DNA from: Paraburkholderia sp. SOS3
GTDB taxonomy: Bacteria; Pseudomonadota; Gammaproteobacteria; Burkholderiales; Burkholderiaceae
Assembly (NCBI RefSeq): GCF_001922345.1
Contig: NZ_CP018812.1
Span: 2,852,001-2,916,000, forward strand
DNA: 64,000 bases
Direction: 5' to 3'
Part shown: positions 9,831-19,252 of the stretch, piece by piece
Numbering within the stretch: position 1 is the stretch's first letter
How the letters are laid out: every line of letters starts with the position of its first letter
The notes under the pieces: model-generated
The model's database searches: none
What the model saw: only the letters and a program-made list of their open reading frames with translations
Told to the model about the DNA's origin: nothing
Program-made: the position numbers and the translations under genes

Positions 9831-10463
9831 TCAGCGTTTCCGGAACACGAGACTGAAGTTGTTCGCAGGCATCGCAATCGGCTCGTCGCACGCGAACCCG
9901 GCCGCATCGGCAAGCTGCACGACCGTCTCCATGTCGCGCACACCCCATGCCGGGTTGCGGTTCTTCAGGTGCTGATCGAATGCTTCGTTCGACGGTGACG
10001 TATGCGCGCCGCCGCGCCGGTACGGGCCATACAGGAAGAGCACCGCGCCGCGCTCGCCGAGCACACGCGACGCGCCGTCGATCAGCGCTTCGGTGGCCGC
10101 CCACGGCGAGATATGAATCATGTTCAGGCAAAGCAGCGCTTGCGCGGCATCGATGCCCCACGGCGTGCGGCAGACGTTGAGATCGAGCGGCGGCCGGATA
10201 TTCGTCAGACCGCTGAGCGCCGTCCACGCCTCGATCGATGCGCGCGCACCCGGGTCCGCGTCGCTCGGCTGCCAGTCGACGCCAGGAAACGCTGCGGCAA
10301 AATGAATCGCATGCTGGCCGGTGCCGCTCGCGATTTCGAGTACGGTGCCGCGTGGCGGCAAGACCGTGCGCAGCACGGCGAGGATCGCGTCGCGATTGCG
10401 CTCGGCCGACGGCGAGTGCTCGCGCAAATCGGCGGACCGGTGAGTCGAATCGGTGGAGGTCAT
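9831..10463 (-). CDS. DUF938 family SAM-dependent methyltransferase-like protein
   Basis: A 210-residue protein with a class I methyltransferase fold. Motif I is VLEIASGTGQHAIHFA (about 41-56), an acidic loop follows (DWQPSDADP), and LLCLNMIHISPWAATEALI is the post-motif region. This matches DUF938, a widespread but uncharacterised methyltransferase-like family of about 200 residues; substrate unknown. ATG 10463 gives the family length. It lies 35 bp downstream of the PPOX flavoprotein gene on the same strand and may be cotranscribed with it and the sirtuin. Confidence 0.85.
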   Translation of the reverse strand: MTSTDSTHRSADLREHSPSAERNRDAILAVLRTVLPPRGTVLEIASGTGQHAIHFAAAFPGVDWQPSDADPGARASIEAWTALSGLTNIRPPLDLNVCRTPWGIDAAQALLCLNMIHISPWAATEALIDGASRVLGERGAVLFLYGPYRRGGAHTSPSNEAFDQHLKNRNPAWGVRDMETVVQLADAAGFACDEPIAMPANNFSLVFRKR

Positions 10464-10498
10464 AGCTGTCTTGCCCCGTGAGGTGGGTTCGATATGCG

Positions 10499-11110
10499 TC
10501 AGTAGAGGCTCGTGCGCAGTCTTTCCACGAGGTCGCGATCGTAGGCGTCGGCATCGAAGGACGGACCGTTCAGGCGTCGATGGATCTCGCCTGCGCTCGG
10601 CAGCTGCGTGCGTTCGACGTGGTGCGCCGGATCCCACAGTTTCGAGCGCACGAGCGCCTTCGAGCAGTGAAAGTAGACCGCATCGATATCGACGATCAGC
10701 ACGGTGCGAGGCCGTTTGCCGTTCACCGCAAAGCGGTCGAGCCATTCGCCGTCGATGCTGATGCGCGCGCGGCCGTTCACGCGCAGCGTCTCGCCGACGC
10801 CCGGCACGATAAACAGCAAGCCGACCTGCGGATTCGCGACGATATTGCGCAGGCTGTCGATGCGGTTATTGCCGATGCGGTCCGGTATCGCAAGCGTGCG
10901 GTCGTCCACGATCTGCACGAAGCCCGGCGCATCGCCGCGCGGCGAGCAGTCGAGTCCGCCGGGACCGCTCGTCGCGAGCATGACGAGCGGCGCGTGCTCG
11001 ATAAACGCACGATAGTCTTCGTTGACGAACGTGATTTCCTTGCGCACCGAGCGTTCGTGCGGCGAACCGTAAATCGCTTCGAGTGCTTCGATCGTCGTCA
11101 GCGTCGACAT
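10499..11110 (-). CDS. PPOX-type FMN flavoprotein (MSMEG_1061-like)
   Basis: A 203-residue pyridoxamine-5'-phosphate-oxidase-fold protein. It carries the split-barrel features of the class: FIEHAPLVMLATSGPGGLDC, SPRGDAPGFVQIVDDRTL, IPDRIGNNRIDSLRNIVANP and the late AVYFHCSKALVRSKLWDP. This arrangement is that of the MSMEG_1061 family of FMN-dependent proteins, probably reductases or oxidases of unknown substrate. Cytosolic. It sits between the DUF938 gene and the sirtuin, all minus strand with short gaps. Confidence 0.85.
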   Translation of the reverse strand: MSTLTTIEALEAIYGSPHERSVRKEITFVNEDYRAFIEHAPLVMLATSGPGGLDCSPRGDAPGFVQIVDDRTLAIPDRIGNNRIDSLRNIVANPQVGLLFIVPGVGETLRVNGRARISIDGEWLDRFAVNGKRPRTVLIVDIDAVYFHCSKALVRSKLWDPAHHVERTQLPSAGEIHRRLNGPSFDADAYDRDLVERLRTSLY

Positions 11111-11183
11111 CGTTCCATCTCCATGTTTGCGTGGTTCCCGTTACGGCGTTTCTGTCGCGTCGTTCCCGCAAGATCGCTTCGTC

Positions 11184-12041
11184 TCAAGTGCTGGCGAGCC
11201 GCGCCGCAAGCGCGGTCAAGGTTTCGCCGCACGGCGCCGCGATTTTCAGCGTCAGCAACGGATCTGCACGCGTGAGCCCCAGGTTGATCGCGGCAATCGG
11301 CTTGACCTTCTGATGAGCCCAGACGCAAAAGCGATAACCCGAATACACCATCAGCGACGAACCGACGACCAGCACCGCATCCGCTTCATCGAGCGCGCGC
11401 GCCGCCGCGTCGACGCGCTCGCGCGGCACGCTCTCGCCGAAGAACACCACCGACGGTTTGAGCAGTCCGCCGCAATGCGTGCAAGCCGGCACACGGAACG
11501 AATCGAGCGCGTGCCATTCGAGATGCGCATCGCCGTCCGCGGCCGGTTCGGCTTGCGCTTCGAGCAACGCCGGATTTTCCGCTTCGAGTATCTGTTGAAT
11601 CGACGCGCGCGCATGCTGCGCACCGCAGTCGAGACACGTCACCGCACCGATGCTGCCGTGCAGTTCGATCACCTTGGTGCTGCCGGCGCGCTGATGCAAT
11701 CCGTCGACGTTTTGCGTGACGAGCGCCGTGATGTGCCCCGCCGCCTCGAGCCGCGCGAGCGCGCGATGCGCCGCGTTCGGCTGCGCCTCGCCGACGACAG
11801 GCCAGCCGACCATGCTGCGCGCCCAATAGCGGCGGCGCGAGGCATCGGCGCCGAGAAACTCCTGCAGCGTGATCGGCGGCGAGCGCTTCCATTGGCCGTT
11901 TTCGTCGCGATAGCCTGGAATGCCGGAGTCGGTGCTGATGCCGGCGCCCGTCAGCACGAACAGGCGCGGATAGCGCGCGACGAAGTCGTGCAACGCGTGC
12001 AGAGTGTCGGATTCGATAGGCGGGGCGGCAAGTTCTGTCAT
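11184..12041 (-). CDS. Sir2-family NAD-dependent protein deacylase
   Basis: A 285-residue sirtuin. NAD-binding LTGAGIST (residues 30-37) and GYRDENGQW are intact, followed by TQNVDGLHQRAG with the invariant Asn/Asp. The catalytic base is His128 (ELHGS), and a structural zinc site is formed by Cys136, Cys139, Cys187 and Cys190. GSSLMVYSGY completes the nucleotide pocket. Its layout resembles class II (SIRT4-like) sirtuins, which remove acyl groups from lysine. Start at the second ATG (12041) avoids nine extra residues. It is upstream of the PPOX and DUF938 genes in the same direction. Confidence 0.93.
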   Translation of the reverse strand: MTELAAPPIESDTLHALHDFVARYPRLFVLTGAGISTDSGIPGYRDENGQWKRSPPITLQEFLGADASRRRYWARSMVGWPVVGEAQPNAAHRALARLEAAGHITALVTQNVDGLHQRAGSTKVIELHGSIGAVTCLDCGAQHARASIQQILEAENPALLEAQAEPAADGDAHLEWHALDSFRVPACTHCGGLLKPSVVFFGESVPRERVDAAARALDEADAVLVVGSSLMVYSGYRFCVWAHQKVKPIAAINLGLTRADPLLTLKIAAPCGETLTALAARLAST

Positions 12042-12147
12042 AAAGCGCAGCTGCAGAGCGAAACGCAAAGCAAACGCAAACCGAGTACGAACAAGGCACG
12101 GCGTTCAAACCGCGCTACTCGCGCTTGCAGACGCTATTGCACATGCA

Positions 12148-12369
12148 CTATCGAGCACCGCTGCCGTGCCGCTTCTGCCACGCGGCGAGCGCGGTGCGAT
12201 AGCGCTCCAGCGCCTCATTGTACAGATCGAACACACAGGGATCGCAGCCGCTGCGGCAGCAGTCGTCGGCGCAGGGACGAACGGGCGGCTCGGGCGGCGG
12301 GTCGTCTTGCACTGCCGGCGCCGCCTTGCGTCGGGACTTGCGAACGCGATCGCCGGCCCTCGCATTCAC
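12148..12369 (-). CDS. Oxidoreductase-like cysteine-rich small protein (GTG start)
   Basis: A 73-residue protein starting at GTG 12369, only 8 bases after the SDR stop, so translation is probably coupled. The central motif PPPEPPVRPCADDCCRSGC, followed by DPCVFDLYNEALERY, is the signature of the 'oxidoreductase-like, N-terminal' domain: a Pro-rich lead, four to five conserved cysteines and the C-x-[FW]-D-x-Y ending. The cysteines suggest metal or Fe-S binding. In eukaryotes related domains occur in mitochondrial proteins; bacterial copies are uncharacterised. The GTG start and high-GC overlap make it easy to miss. Confidence 0.75.
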   Translation of the reverse strand: MNARAGDRVRKSRRKAAPAVQDDPPPEPPVRPCADDCCRSGCDPCVFDLYNEALERYRTALAAWQKRHGSGAR

Positions 12370-12377
12370 GCCGCCCC

Positions 12378-13211
12378 TCACCCGCGGCCGACGAACGGCA
12401 TCTTGCTCGCCATGATCGTCATGAACTGCACGTTCGCCGACAGCGGCAAATCCGCCATATGCAGCACCGCATCGGCCACATGTTCGACATCCATCAGCGG
12501 TTCGACGGCCACCTGCCCGTTCGCCTGCGGCACGCCCCTGGCCATGCGCGCGGCCATCTCGGTCGCGGCGTTGCCGATGTCGATCTGCCCGCAGACAATG
12601 TCGTACGGACGCCCGTCGAGCGAAACAGACTTCGTGAGCCCGGTGATCGCATGCTTCGTCGCCGTGTAGGCGATGCTGTACGGACGCGGCGCATGCGCGG
12701 AGATCGAGCCGTTGTTGATAATGCGCCCGCCGCGTGGCATTTGCGCTTTCATCATTGCGAAGGCGGCGCGCGTGCAGAGGAACACGCCCGTGAGATTCGT
12801 ATCGACGACCGCCCGCCAGTCTTCGATGGCGAGCGCGTCGATCTCGACCGGCGGCGCACCGCGTCCCGCGTTGTTGAACAGCACGTCGAGCCGCCCGTAG
12901 CGCACGCGGATCGCGTCGAACAGCGCGGCAACGCCGTCCACGTCGGCCACATCGCACGCGTGCGCGAACGCGTCGAAGCCGCCCGCGAGCGCCTCGGCTG
13001 CCAGTTCGTCGAGCGGCTGCTGCCGGCGGCCCGTCAGCACGACGCTATAGCCATGTTCGAACAGCTTGCGCGCCGTCGCGCGGCCGATGCCGCTGCCCGC
13101 GCCGGTGACGAGCGCCACCTTGCCGACCGCGGCTTGCCGGCTTTCCGGTGCATCCTGCGCACCGAACGCCATCTGTGCTTCGCGGACATCGTCCGCGCTA
13201 TGTTCAGCCAC
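12378..13211 (-). CDS. SDR-family oxidoreductase (GTG start)
   Basis: A 277-residue classical short-chain dehydrogenase. It has the cofactor motif [14 protein letters not shown] after the fourth strand ([11 protein letters not shown]), the Ser-Tyr-Lys catalytic set ([20 protein letters not shown]) and a typical C-terminal dimer region. The charged residue after strand 2 (LTGRRQQPL) points to NADP. GTG 13211 is chosen because GAAGGAGGG lies just before it; a longer reading to 13331 has no ribosome site. The small oxidoreductase-like gene follows in the same transcript. Substrate unknown. Confidence 0.9.
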   Translation of the reverse strand: MAEHSADDVREAQMAFGAQDAPESRQAAVGKVALVTGAGSGIGRATARKLFEHGYSVVLTGRRQQPLDELAAEALAGGFDAFAHACDVADVDGVAALFDAIRVRYGRLDVLFNNAGRGAPPVEIDALAIEDWRAVVDTNLTGVFLCTRAAFAMMKAQMPRGGRIINNGSISAHAPRPYSIAYTATKHAITGLTKSVSLDGRPYDIVCGQIDIGNAATEMAARMARGVPQANGQVAVEPLMDVEHVADAVLHMADLPLSANVQFMTIMASKMPFVGRG

Positions 13212-13518
13212 TGTGCCCTCCTTCGGTTGAGCAGGCGGTGCTCGACCGATGCATGGATCATGCGCGCCACGGCACGACGCAACGCAATGCGCGCACGGCC
13301 TTGCCGCAATGCATGCGTGGTTGACGCGCAAAGCGTTTTACGGAAAAACCACCTCGCGCATGTTTGCGCCGCCCCGGTTCGCGAATCGATTGCCGCTTGC
13401 CCGGGGGCGCCGACGAGGCACATGATGACCGATCCGCACGCGCTGCGTAGTCTCGCCGGCAACGCAAGAAGAAGCACGCGCATGCCCGGCGAGTAAACGG
13501 CTCATCGCCCCGCTTGTG
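13212..13518. other. Intergenic region between SDR and GlsB-like genes
   Basis: About 307 bp; no gene supported. It presumably holds the minus-strand promoter of the SDR gene. I see no clear repeat or terminator. Confidence 0.5.
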
Positions 13519-13770
13519 CTACATGCGTTTGCGGATCAGCCCGTAAATAACGAGCAGCACGATCGCGCCGATCACCGACGCGATCCACCCCGCGCCCTGC
13601 CCCGGCTGATACCACCCGGCGGCACGCCCGACGTAGCCCGCGATCAGCGAGCCCGCGATGCCGAGGATGATCGTCATGATGAGACCCATCTTGTCGTCGC
13701 CGGGTTTGATCGCGCGCGCAATCAGACCGACGATCAAGCCGACGATCAACGTACCGATGAATGAAAGCAT
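13519..13770 (-). CDS. GlsB/YeaQ/YmgE-family stress membrane protein
   Basis: An 83-residue, three-helix inner-membrane protein: MLSFIGTLIVGLIVGLIARA, a short polar loop KPGDDKMG, a second helix LIMTIILGIAGSLIAGYVG and a third ending in VLLVIYGLIRKRM. This is the transglycosylase-associated/GlsB family, induced by envelope and general stress in other bacteria. The ribosome site GAGGGAGG lies before the ATG at 13770. It is alone in its transcription unit, and its exact function is unknown. Confidence 0.92.
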   Translation of the reverse strand: MLSFIGTLIVGLIVGLIARAIKPGDDKMGLIMTIILGIAGSLIAGYVGRAAGWYQPGQGAGWIASVIGAIVLLVIYGLIRKRM

Positions 13771-13860
13771 ATGCACCTCCCTCTTTGATGAAGCCACGTG
13801 TCGTGGCCAAATGGCACGGCGTGCCGTGAAACAATCGGTTAGCGCGTCCGCATACGGAAT

Positions 13861-15270
13861 CTATACGCGGAAATCGGCGGCAAAGTCTTCATCGGTGCGC
13901 GCGTCGAGCGCGCCGCTGCGGCATGCTTTCACGAATGCATCGTAGTCGCGCTCGACCTGGTCCGCATAGGCAGAAGCGTACTGGGCGAGCGCCTCGGCGA
14001 ACTGATCGTTGCGTCCGATGTAGGCGGCGATCTCAATCGCCTTGCCGCTCGCTTTCGCATGCGCTCGCGCGAGCGCCCAGCCGCATACGCGTGCATAGCC
14101 GGCAAGCAGTTCGGCATCGACGAGTTCGACGTTCAGCGACAGCTTCATGTCGAGCAATTGCCGTACATAGAGCGGACGCCCGCCAGGGCCCGTGGCCCAG
14201 CCGAGAAAAATATCGCTGGCCGCCTGCAGCATCTGCTGCCCGCGCACGACGCGCTCGCCTTCGTGACGCGGCTCCTTCGACTTGAAGTAGCGCGCGACGA
14301 CCGAAGGCCGCGCCTCCTTCGCCTGCAGGAAAAGCGGCCTGCCGGCCGCATCGGTGGCGAGCAGCACGAGGCAGCGCGTGCCGACGCTGCCGACGCCGAC
14401 GACCTTGAACGCGAGGTCCTGAATGGTGAACCGCTCGAGCAGTTCGCGCCGGTCGGGCGGCAACGTGTGCAGATAGTCGGCATAGACAGGGTCGACGAGC
14501 TTATTCCAGTCGCCGAGTCGAAACCAGTCGTCGTCACGCGCAAACAGCGTGTTCGAGCCGTGCACGTGAAACAGGCCGGGCGGCATATCGCGCATCGCGA
14601 AGCGGTCTCCGACGCGCTCCGCGATCTTGTCGAGCATGCTGTCGTGCGTGCGGGCGGCCGCCTTTTCCATGCCGCGGCGAATCCGGCGACGCCCTTCGGG
14701 CGTCAACGCCGCTTCGATCATGCGATCGAACGTAATGCGCTCGTACCAGAGTTCGAGCGTGCCGGACTGCGCGTATTGCGCCATGCGGTCGCGATACTGC
14801 AGCACCGCCGACATCGCCGTATCGTGCGCGGCGCCGCGGCTGAAGCCGAGTTGACGCGCCGCGACCGTAAAGCTCGCGACGAGGCGCTTCAGATCCCATT
14901 CGAACGGGCCGTGCGCGGTTTCGTCGAAATCGTTGACGTCGAAAATCAGATGCCGCTCAGGCGTTGCGAAGCCGCCGAAGTTCAACAGGTGGCTGTCGCC
15001 GCAGATCGGCTGCACGAGCGAGGTATGCGGTAGCTGGCCCAGATCGTGCGCCTGCAGGGTCGCGCTGCCGCGAAAGAAGGCGAGCGGCGAAGCGGCCATG
15101 CGGCCGTAGCGCAGCGGCACGAGCCGCTCGATGCGGCCGGCGCTGCTTTGCGCAAGCAGTTCAAGCGGGTCGCGGCGGATCTCGCCGACTGTGCGATGGC
15201 TCGAGCGTTTCGAGTGCTCGCGTGCGGTCCGGCCGGCGGCTTCCCGTTCCGCGATGGTGCTGCCCTTCAT
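13861..15270 (-). CDS. DUF2252 protein
   Basis: A 469-residue cytosolic protein of the DUF2252 family, which has a protein-kinase-like/aminoglycoside-phosphotransferase-like fold. Family blocks are visible: RMAASPLAFFRGSA, CGDSHLLNFGGFATPER (with HLLNFGG resembling a kinase catalytic loop), VNDFDETAHGPFEWDLKRLV and VGVGSVGTRC near the middle. The HxxN and DxD arrangement suggests phosphotransfer, but no DUF2252 member has a firmly known substrate. The start matches the family. It is divergent from the first DUF72 gene with 191 bp between. Confidence 0.88.
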   Translation of the reverse strand: MKGSTIAEREAAGRTAREHSKRSSHRTVGEIRRDPLELLAQSSAGRIERLVPLRYGRMAASPLAFFRGSATLQAHDLGQLPHTSLVQPICGDSHLLNFGGFATPERHLIFDVNDFDETAHGPFEWDLKRLVASFTVAARQLGFSRGAAHDTAMSAVLQYRDRMAQYAQSGTLELWYERITFDRMIEAALTPEGRRRIRRGMEKAAARTHDSMLDKIAERVGDRFAMRDMPPGLFHVHGSNTLFARDDDWFRLGDWNKLVDPVYADYLHTLPPDRRELLERFTIQDLAFKVVGVGSVGTRCLVLLATDAAGRPLFLQAKEARPSVVARYFKSKEPRHEGERVVRGQQMLQAASDIFLGWATGPGGRPLYVRQLLDMKLSLNVELVDAELLAGYARVCGWALARAHAKASGKAIEIAAYIGRNDQFAEALAQYASAYADQVERDYDAFVKACRSGALDARTDEDFAADFRV

Positions 15271-15461
15271 GCGCCTCTCCGTTCTTGTTGATCGACGTGC
15301 CGCGGATAGCCATTGAATGAAGCCTGTGGAATTCTAGCAACAATCGCTCTGACGGCAGCGTTGGCTAACCATCTTTGACAAACCTGAGCTTGAACCGCGC
15401 ACACACGCAGTGCAGTACGATGCAAAAACGATAACCGGTCACCGAGGCATCACCCGCACCC

Positions 15462-16421
15462 ATGGAGCAGCGCAACATGTCGATCGAAGTCGGTACCGCG
15501 TCATGGACGGACGCCACGCTGATCAAGTCCGGCAAGTTCTATCCGAAGGGCTGCACGAGCGCCGAGGCGCGGTTGCGCTTTTACGCCGAACATTTTCCGA
15601 TGGTCGAAGTCGATGCGTCGTACTACGCGATGCCGAGCGCGGCCAATAGCGCGCTTTGGGCGCAACGCACTCCCCCGGGCTTCACGTTCAACATGAAGGC
15701 GTTCCGGCTCTTTACCGGGCACCAGACCGAGCCGAAATTCTTCCCGCCCGATATCCAGCAGGCGTTGCCGAAAACGGGCAAAAAGAACCTTTATTACCGG
15801 GACATCCCGCCCGATATCATCGACGAGCTATGGGCGCGCTTTTTCGAAGCGCTCGAGCCGTTGCGCGCGGCCGGCAAGCTCGGCGCGGTGCTGTTCCAGT
15901 TCGCGCCGTGGATCACCACCGCATCGCGCGACAAGGCGCACGTCGCGCATTGCGCGGACCGCATGGCGCCTTATCTGACCGCGTTCGAGTTTCGCAACGC
16001 AAGCTGGTTCGACGATCGGCACCGCGCTTCGACGCTCGCATTCGAACGCGAGCGCGGGCTCGTGCATGTGGTCATGGATGCGCCCGACGTGACGACGCGT
16101 GCGCATACGGTGTGGGAGGTCACGTCGCCGCGGCTTGCTATTGTGCGTTTGCATGGCCGCAACGCCGAGACATGGTCGGGCAGCACGACCGCGTCCGGGC
16201 GCTTCAACTACGACTACAGCGATGAAGAACTCGAAGAGCTGATCATCCCGATTCGCGAGATCGCGAAACGGGTGGACCGCACCGACGTCGTGTTCAACAA
16301 CTGCTTCGAAGACTCGGCGCAGCGCAACGGGTTGACGATGATGCGGCTGCTTGGGCAGCGCTATTCGGCGTCCGGGTCCGGGTCCGGGTCCGGGTCCGGG
16401 TCCGGCTTCGAGTTTGGGTGA
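15462..16421 (+). CDS. DUF72 (YecE-like) protein 1, Ser-Gly tail
   Basis: A 319-residue DUF72 TIM-barrel protein: EVGTASWTDATLIKSGKFYPKG at the start (read in two pieces), VEVDASYYAMPSA, FTFNMKAFRLFTGH and LGAVLFQFAPW, with the late VFNNCFEDSAQRNG. DUF72 proteins are widespread and of unknown biochemical function. The last residues are an added (Ser-Gly)6 tract encoded by a hexanucleotide repeat (16371-16406), ending FEFG; other family members stop before this. It is convergent with the class A PBP gene 70 bp on. Two further DUF72 paralogues occur at 21894 and 42639. Confidence 0.88.
   Translation: MEQRNMSIEVGTASWTDATLIKSGKFYPKGCTSAEARLRFYAEHFPMVEVDASYYAMPSAANSALWAQRTPPGFTFNMKAFRLFTGHQTEPKFFPPDIQQALPKTGKKNLYYRDIPPDIIDELWARFFEALEPLRAAGKLGAVLFQFAPWITTASRDKAHVAHCADRMAPYLTAFEFRNASWFDDRHRASTLAFERERGLVHVVMDAPDVTTRAHTVWEVTSPRLAIVRLHGRNAETWSGSTTASGRFNYDYSDEELEELIIPIREIAKRVDRTDVVFNNCFEDSAQRNGLTMMRLLGQRYSASGSGSGSGSGSGFEFG
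16371..16406 (+). repeat. Hexanucleotide tandem repeat (TCCGGG)5 + TCCGGC
   Basis: Six consecutive 6-bp units at the 3' end of the first DUF72 gene, in frame and coding Ser-Gly dipeptides. Because the unit is a multiple of three, changes in copy number alter tail length without frameshifting. Confidence 0.95.
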
Positions 16422-16490
16422 GGCGGCTCGGGTTTGCGTGCGCCGCCTCCATCACATCGCCGACGCAACGGCGCACGCTGCCACGGCGCG

Positions 16491-19088
16491 TTATTGCGAT
16501 CCGGCGCCCGACGCACCTGATGGCGCCGCGGCGCCGTTCGTGTGCTCGCCGTTCGTGTGTTGATTGATCCACTGGTCGAGCGACGTCGGTCCGGACGACG
16601 CTGCGCCCGCCGCATTCGGAGCCGGCGTCGCCGAACCGGACAGCGACGCGCCCGCGGCCGTGCCGCTCGCAACTGCCGCGCCCGGCGCATTCTGCACCCC
16701 CGCCGTGGCACCAGGCGGCGACAACAGCGGCGGCACCGACGCGCCGTGGGGCGCGACGATCTGCGGCGGCTCGACGTCGCGCGGCTCAGCCGGTGCGGAC
16801 GCAACAGGCGCGGGCGCAGCGGGTGCGGCCGGCGCAGCAACCATCGCCGGCGCCCGGCGCGGCGCGCGCGGCGTCTCCTTCTGCGGCGCGGGCTTGTTGT
16901 CCGCACCAAACAGATGGCCCCACCACGTACTCGCCGTCGCACGCAGCGAATCGAACACACCCGTCTGCTTCTCCTCGACGAACTTCGCACGCGGATCGAT
17001 GAGCCGCGAACGCAGCGCGCGCTGGAAGAAATCGCCGACGATCGGCAGCGCGCTATGCGCACCCTGCCCCCAGTAATCGCTGCGCAGCGTCACACGGCTG
17101 TCGTTGAAGCCGACCCACGCGCCCGCCACCAGTTGCGGATGCATGAGGATGAACCAGCCGTCGGCATCGTCCTGCGTCGTGCCCGTTTTGCCCGCCACGT
17201 CCCCGCGAATGCCGAAGCGCGTGCGGATCGCGCTGCCCGTCCCTTTGTCGACCACGCCGCGCATCACGTCGAGCAGCGTCTGCGCGGCGGCCGGCGGCAA
17301 TGTCTGCTCGGGCCGCGCGGGCCGGAATTGCGCGAGCACGTTGCCGTCGCGATCCTCGATCTGCGTGACGAACATCGGCGGAATATAGGCGCCGCGATCG
17401 GCGATCGTGCTGTACGCCGATACCATTTCCTTCAGCGTGACCGGGCTCGTGCCGAGCGCAAGCGACGGCACCGCGTCGAGCCGGCTGTCGCGCACGCCCA
17501 TCGAATAGGCGAGGCGCGCAACCTTCGATGGCCCGACTTTTTCCATCAGCTGCGCGGTGATGCGGTTCTTCGAATAGGCGAGCGCGTCGCGCAGCGTGAC
17601 CGGCCGGCCGCTTGGCGGCGTATCGTCGTTCGGTTTCCAGATTTCGCCGCCCGCCAGCGTGATTTCCACGGGCTGATCGACGAATGTGTCGTCGGGCTTC
17701 GCGCCGTTTTCGAATGCCGCGCCATACACAAACGGCTTGAACGTCGAGCCCGGCTGGCGCCGCGCCTGCTGAACGTGATCGTACTGGTCGTCGCTGAAAT
17801 CGCGGCTGCCCACATAGGCCTTGATCTCGCCGTCGCGCGGATCGATGGCAATGAACGCCGCCTGTACGCGCGTCTTGTCATCGCACAGCGACTGCATCAG
17901 GTGACGGTCCGATTCGACCTGCTTGAGCGCAATGTCGTCGGCAAGGCCCGACTGCTTTGCCGCGCGATACTCGGGCGTCTCGCGCACGAACGCGGTAAAT
18001 ACGTCCTGATGCGCCGAACACGCATGACGCGTGCCCCACACCGAATTCGCCACCGATTGCAGCTGGTTGCCCTGCCAGACGAGTGCCTGCGTCGCCATCG
18101 TCTGCAGGCGCGAATCGAGCGTCGTGCGCACAATCAGGCCGTCTGAATAGATGTTGTAGTCGTTGGCGTCGGCCCACTCGATCAGCCACTTGCGCAACTG
18201 CTGCGCGAAATGCGGCGCCGGGCCCGGCGGCTCCGTCTGGCGCTCGAAATCGACGCCGAGCGGCCGGCGCTGCAGCGTCTGAAATGCGGCCGGCGTAAGC
18301 CGTCGATACTTCACCATCTGCGCGAGCACGATATTGCGGCGCTGCAACGCGCGCTCGGGATTGATCACCGGGTTGTAGTAGCTGTTGCCCTTCAGCATGC
18401 CGATCAGCGTCGCGCTTTCGATCACCGTGAGGTCGTGCGCCGATTTGTCGAAATAGGTGCGCGCGGCCATTTCGATGCCGTACGCGTTGTACAGGAACGG
18501 CACCGTATTCAGATAGGTTTCGAGAATCTCGCTCTTCGTATAGACCGCTTCGATCTTGAAGGCCGTGATCGCTTCCTTGATCTTGCGCGTAAGCGTCGGC
18601 GCGCGGCCGATTTCGTCGGGGTACAGATTGCGCGCGAGTTGCTGCGTGATCGTCGAGCCGCCCTGGCGATCGCCCGAGAACGTATGCAGCGCCGCCGACG
18701 CGGTGCGCTTGAAATCGATGCCGTGGTGCTCGTAGAAACGATGGTCTTCGGTCGAGATCAGCGCGTCGATCACGTGCGGCGACACATCCTGCAGCTTCAC
18801 CCATTCGCGGTTCGACGGTTTGAATGTCGCAAGCAGCTTGCCATCCGCAGAAAACACCTGGGCCGGCTGTTCGACTTTCGCCTTGCGGATGTCGCCGATG
18901 CTCGGCGTGAACGGAATCAGGATCAGCACGTACAGCAGCATCAGCGCCGGCACCGCGGCGACCGTCAGCGCGACGCCACGCCGTGTCGGATGACGCACGC
19001 GCTCGAGCGCGCGAATTGCGTAGGGCTTGAGGAAGTCGAGCGCCGTCGCGCAGAAACTACGGACGAACGGCGCGATGGGTCGTTTCAC
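16491..19088 (-). CDS. Class A penicillin-binding protein (PBP1a-like)
   Basis: An 865-residue bifunctional peptidoglycan synthase anchored by one N-terminal helix (about 40-60). The glycosyltransferase-51 domain has the catalytic Glu114 in STEDHRFYEHHGID and GGSTITQQLARN. The transpeptidase domain has the active-site Ser in GSTFKPF (about residue 448), SKN, and KTGTT (about 632). It polymerises lipid II and cross-links stem peptides in the periplasm. After about residue 730 comes a long Ala/Pro/Ser-rich tail, probably disordered, that is not part of the enzyme and may contact periplasmic partners. It is convergent with DUF72 gene 1. Confidence 0.95.
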   Translation of the reverse strand: MKRPIAPFVRSFCATALDFLKPYAIRALERVRHPTRRGVALTVAAVPALMLLYVLILIPFTPSIGDIRKAKVEQPAQVFSADGKLLATFKPSNREWVKLQDVSPHVIDALISTEDHRFYEHHGIDFKRTASAALHTFSGDRQGGSTITQQLARNLYPDEIGRAPTLTRKIKEAITAFKIEAVYTKSEILETYLNTVPFLYNAYGIEMAARTYFDKSAHDLTVIESATLIGMLKGNSYYNPVINPERALQRRNIVLAQMVKYRRLTPAAFQTLQRRPLGVDFERQTEPPGPAPHFAQQLRKWLIEWADANDYNIYSDGLIVRTTLDSRLQTMATQALVWQGNQLQSVANSVWGTRHACSAHQDVFTAFVRETPEYRAAKQSGLADDIALKQVESDRHLMQSLCDDKTRVQAAFIAIDPRDGEIKAYVGSRDFSDDQYDHVQQARRQPGSTFKPFVYGAAFENGAKPDDTFVDQPVEITLAGGEIWKPNDDTPPSGRPVTLRDALAYSKNRITAQLMEKVGPSKVARLAYSMGVRDSRLDAVPSLALGTSPVTLKEMVSAYSTIADRGAYIPPMFVTQIEDRDGNVLAQFRPARPEQTLPPAAAQTLLDVMRGVVDKGTGSAIRTRFGIRGDVAGKTGTTQDDADGWFILMHPQLVAGAWVGFNDSRVTLRSDYWGQGAHSALPIVGDFFQRALRSRLIDPRAKFVEEKQTGVFDSLRATASTWWGHLFGADNKPAPQKETPRAPRRAPAMVAAPAAPAAPAPVASAPAEPRDVEPPQIVAPHGASVPPLLSPPGATAGVQNAPGAAVASGTAAGASLSGSATPAPNAAGAASSGPTSLDQWINQHTNGEHTNGAAAPSGASGAGSQ

Positions 19089-19188
19089 GCAGGCTTACCG
19101 TCGGCAGAAAAGGCTGCATCGTACCAAACCAGCGCGCATAGGCCCGCGTTTTTGCGTTGAAACGACGGCCGCAACCCATGCGGTGCGC

Positions 19189-19219
19189 AAAAGCGAAAAC
19201 AGCCGCCCGAAGGCGGCTG
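19189..19219 (-). terminator. Intrinsic terminator after the symporter gene
   Basis: CAGCCGCC (19200-19207) pairs with GGCGGCTG (19212-19219) around a CGAA tetraloop. On the minus strand it is followed by TTTTCGCTTTT. It lies 33 bp beyond the symporter stop. Confidence 0.85.
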
Positions 19220-19252
19220 TGATCCGGCACGGTGCGCGCAGACGGCTAACGA

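Noticed and set aside
11127..13496. Very long plus-strand open frame (over 780 codons) opposite the sirtuin and SDR genes
   Set aside because: Composition is dominated by Arg, Ala and His with no domain resemblance; it is the antisense of well-supported minus-strand genes in GC-rich DNA.
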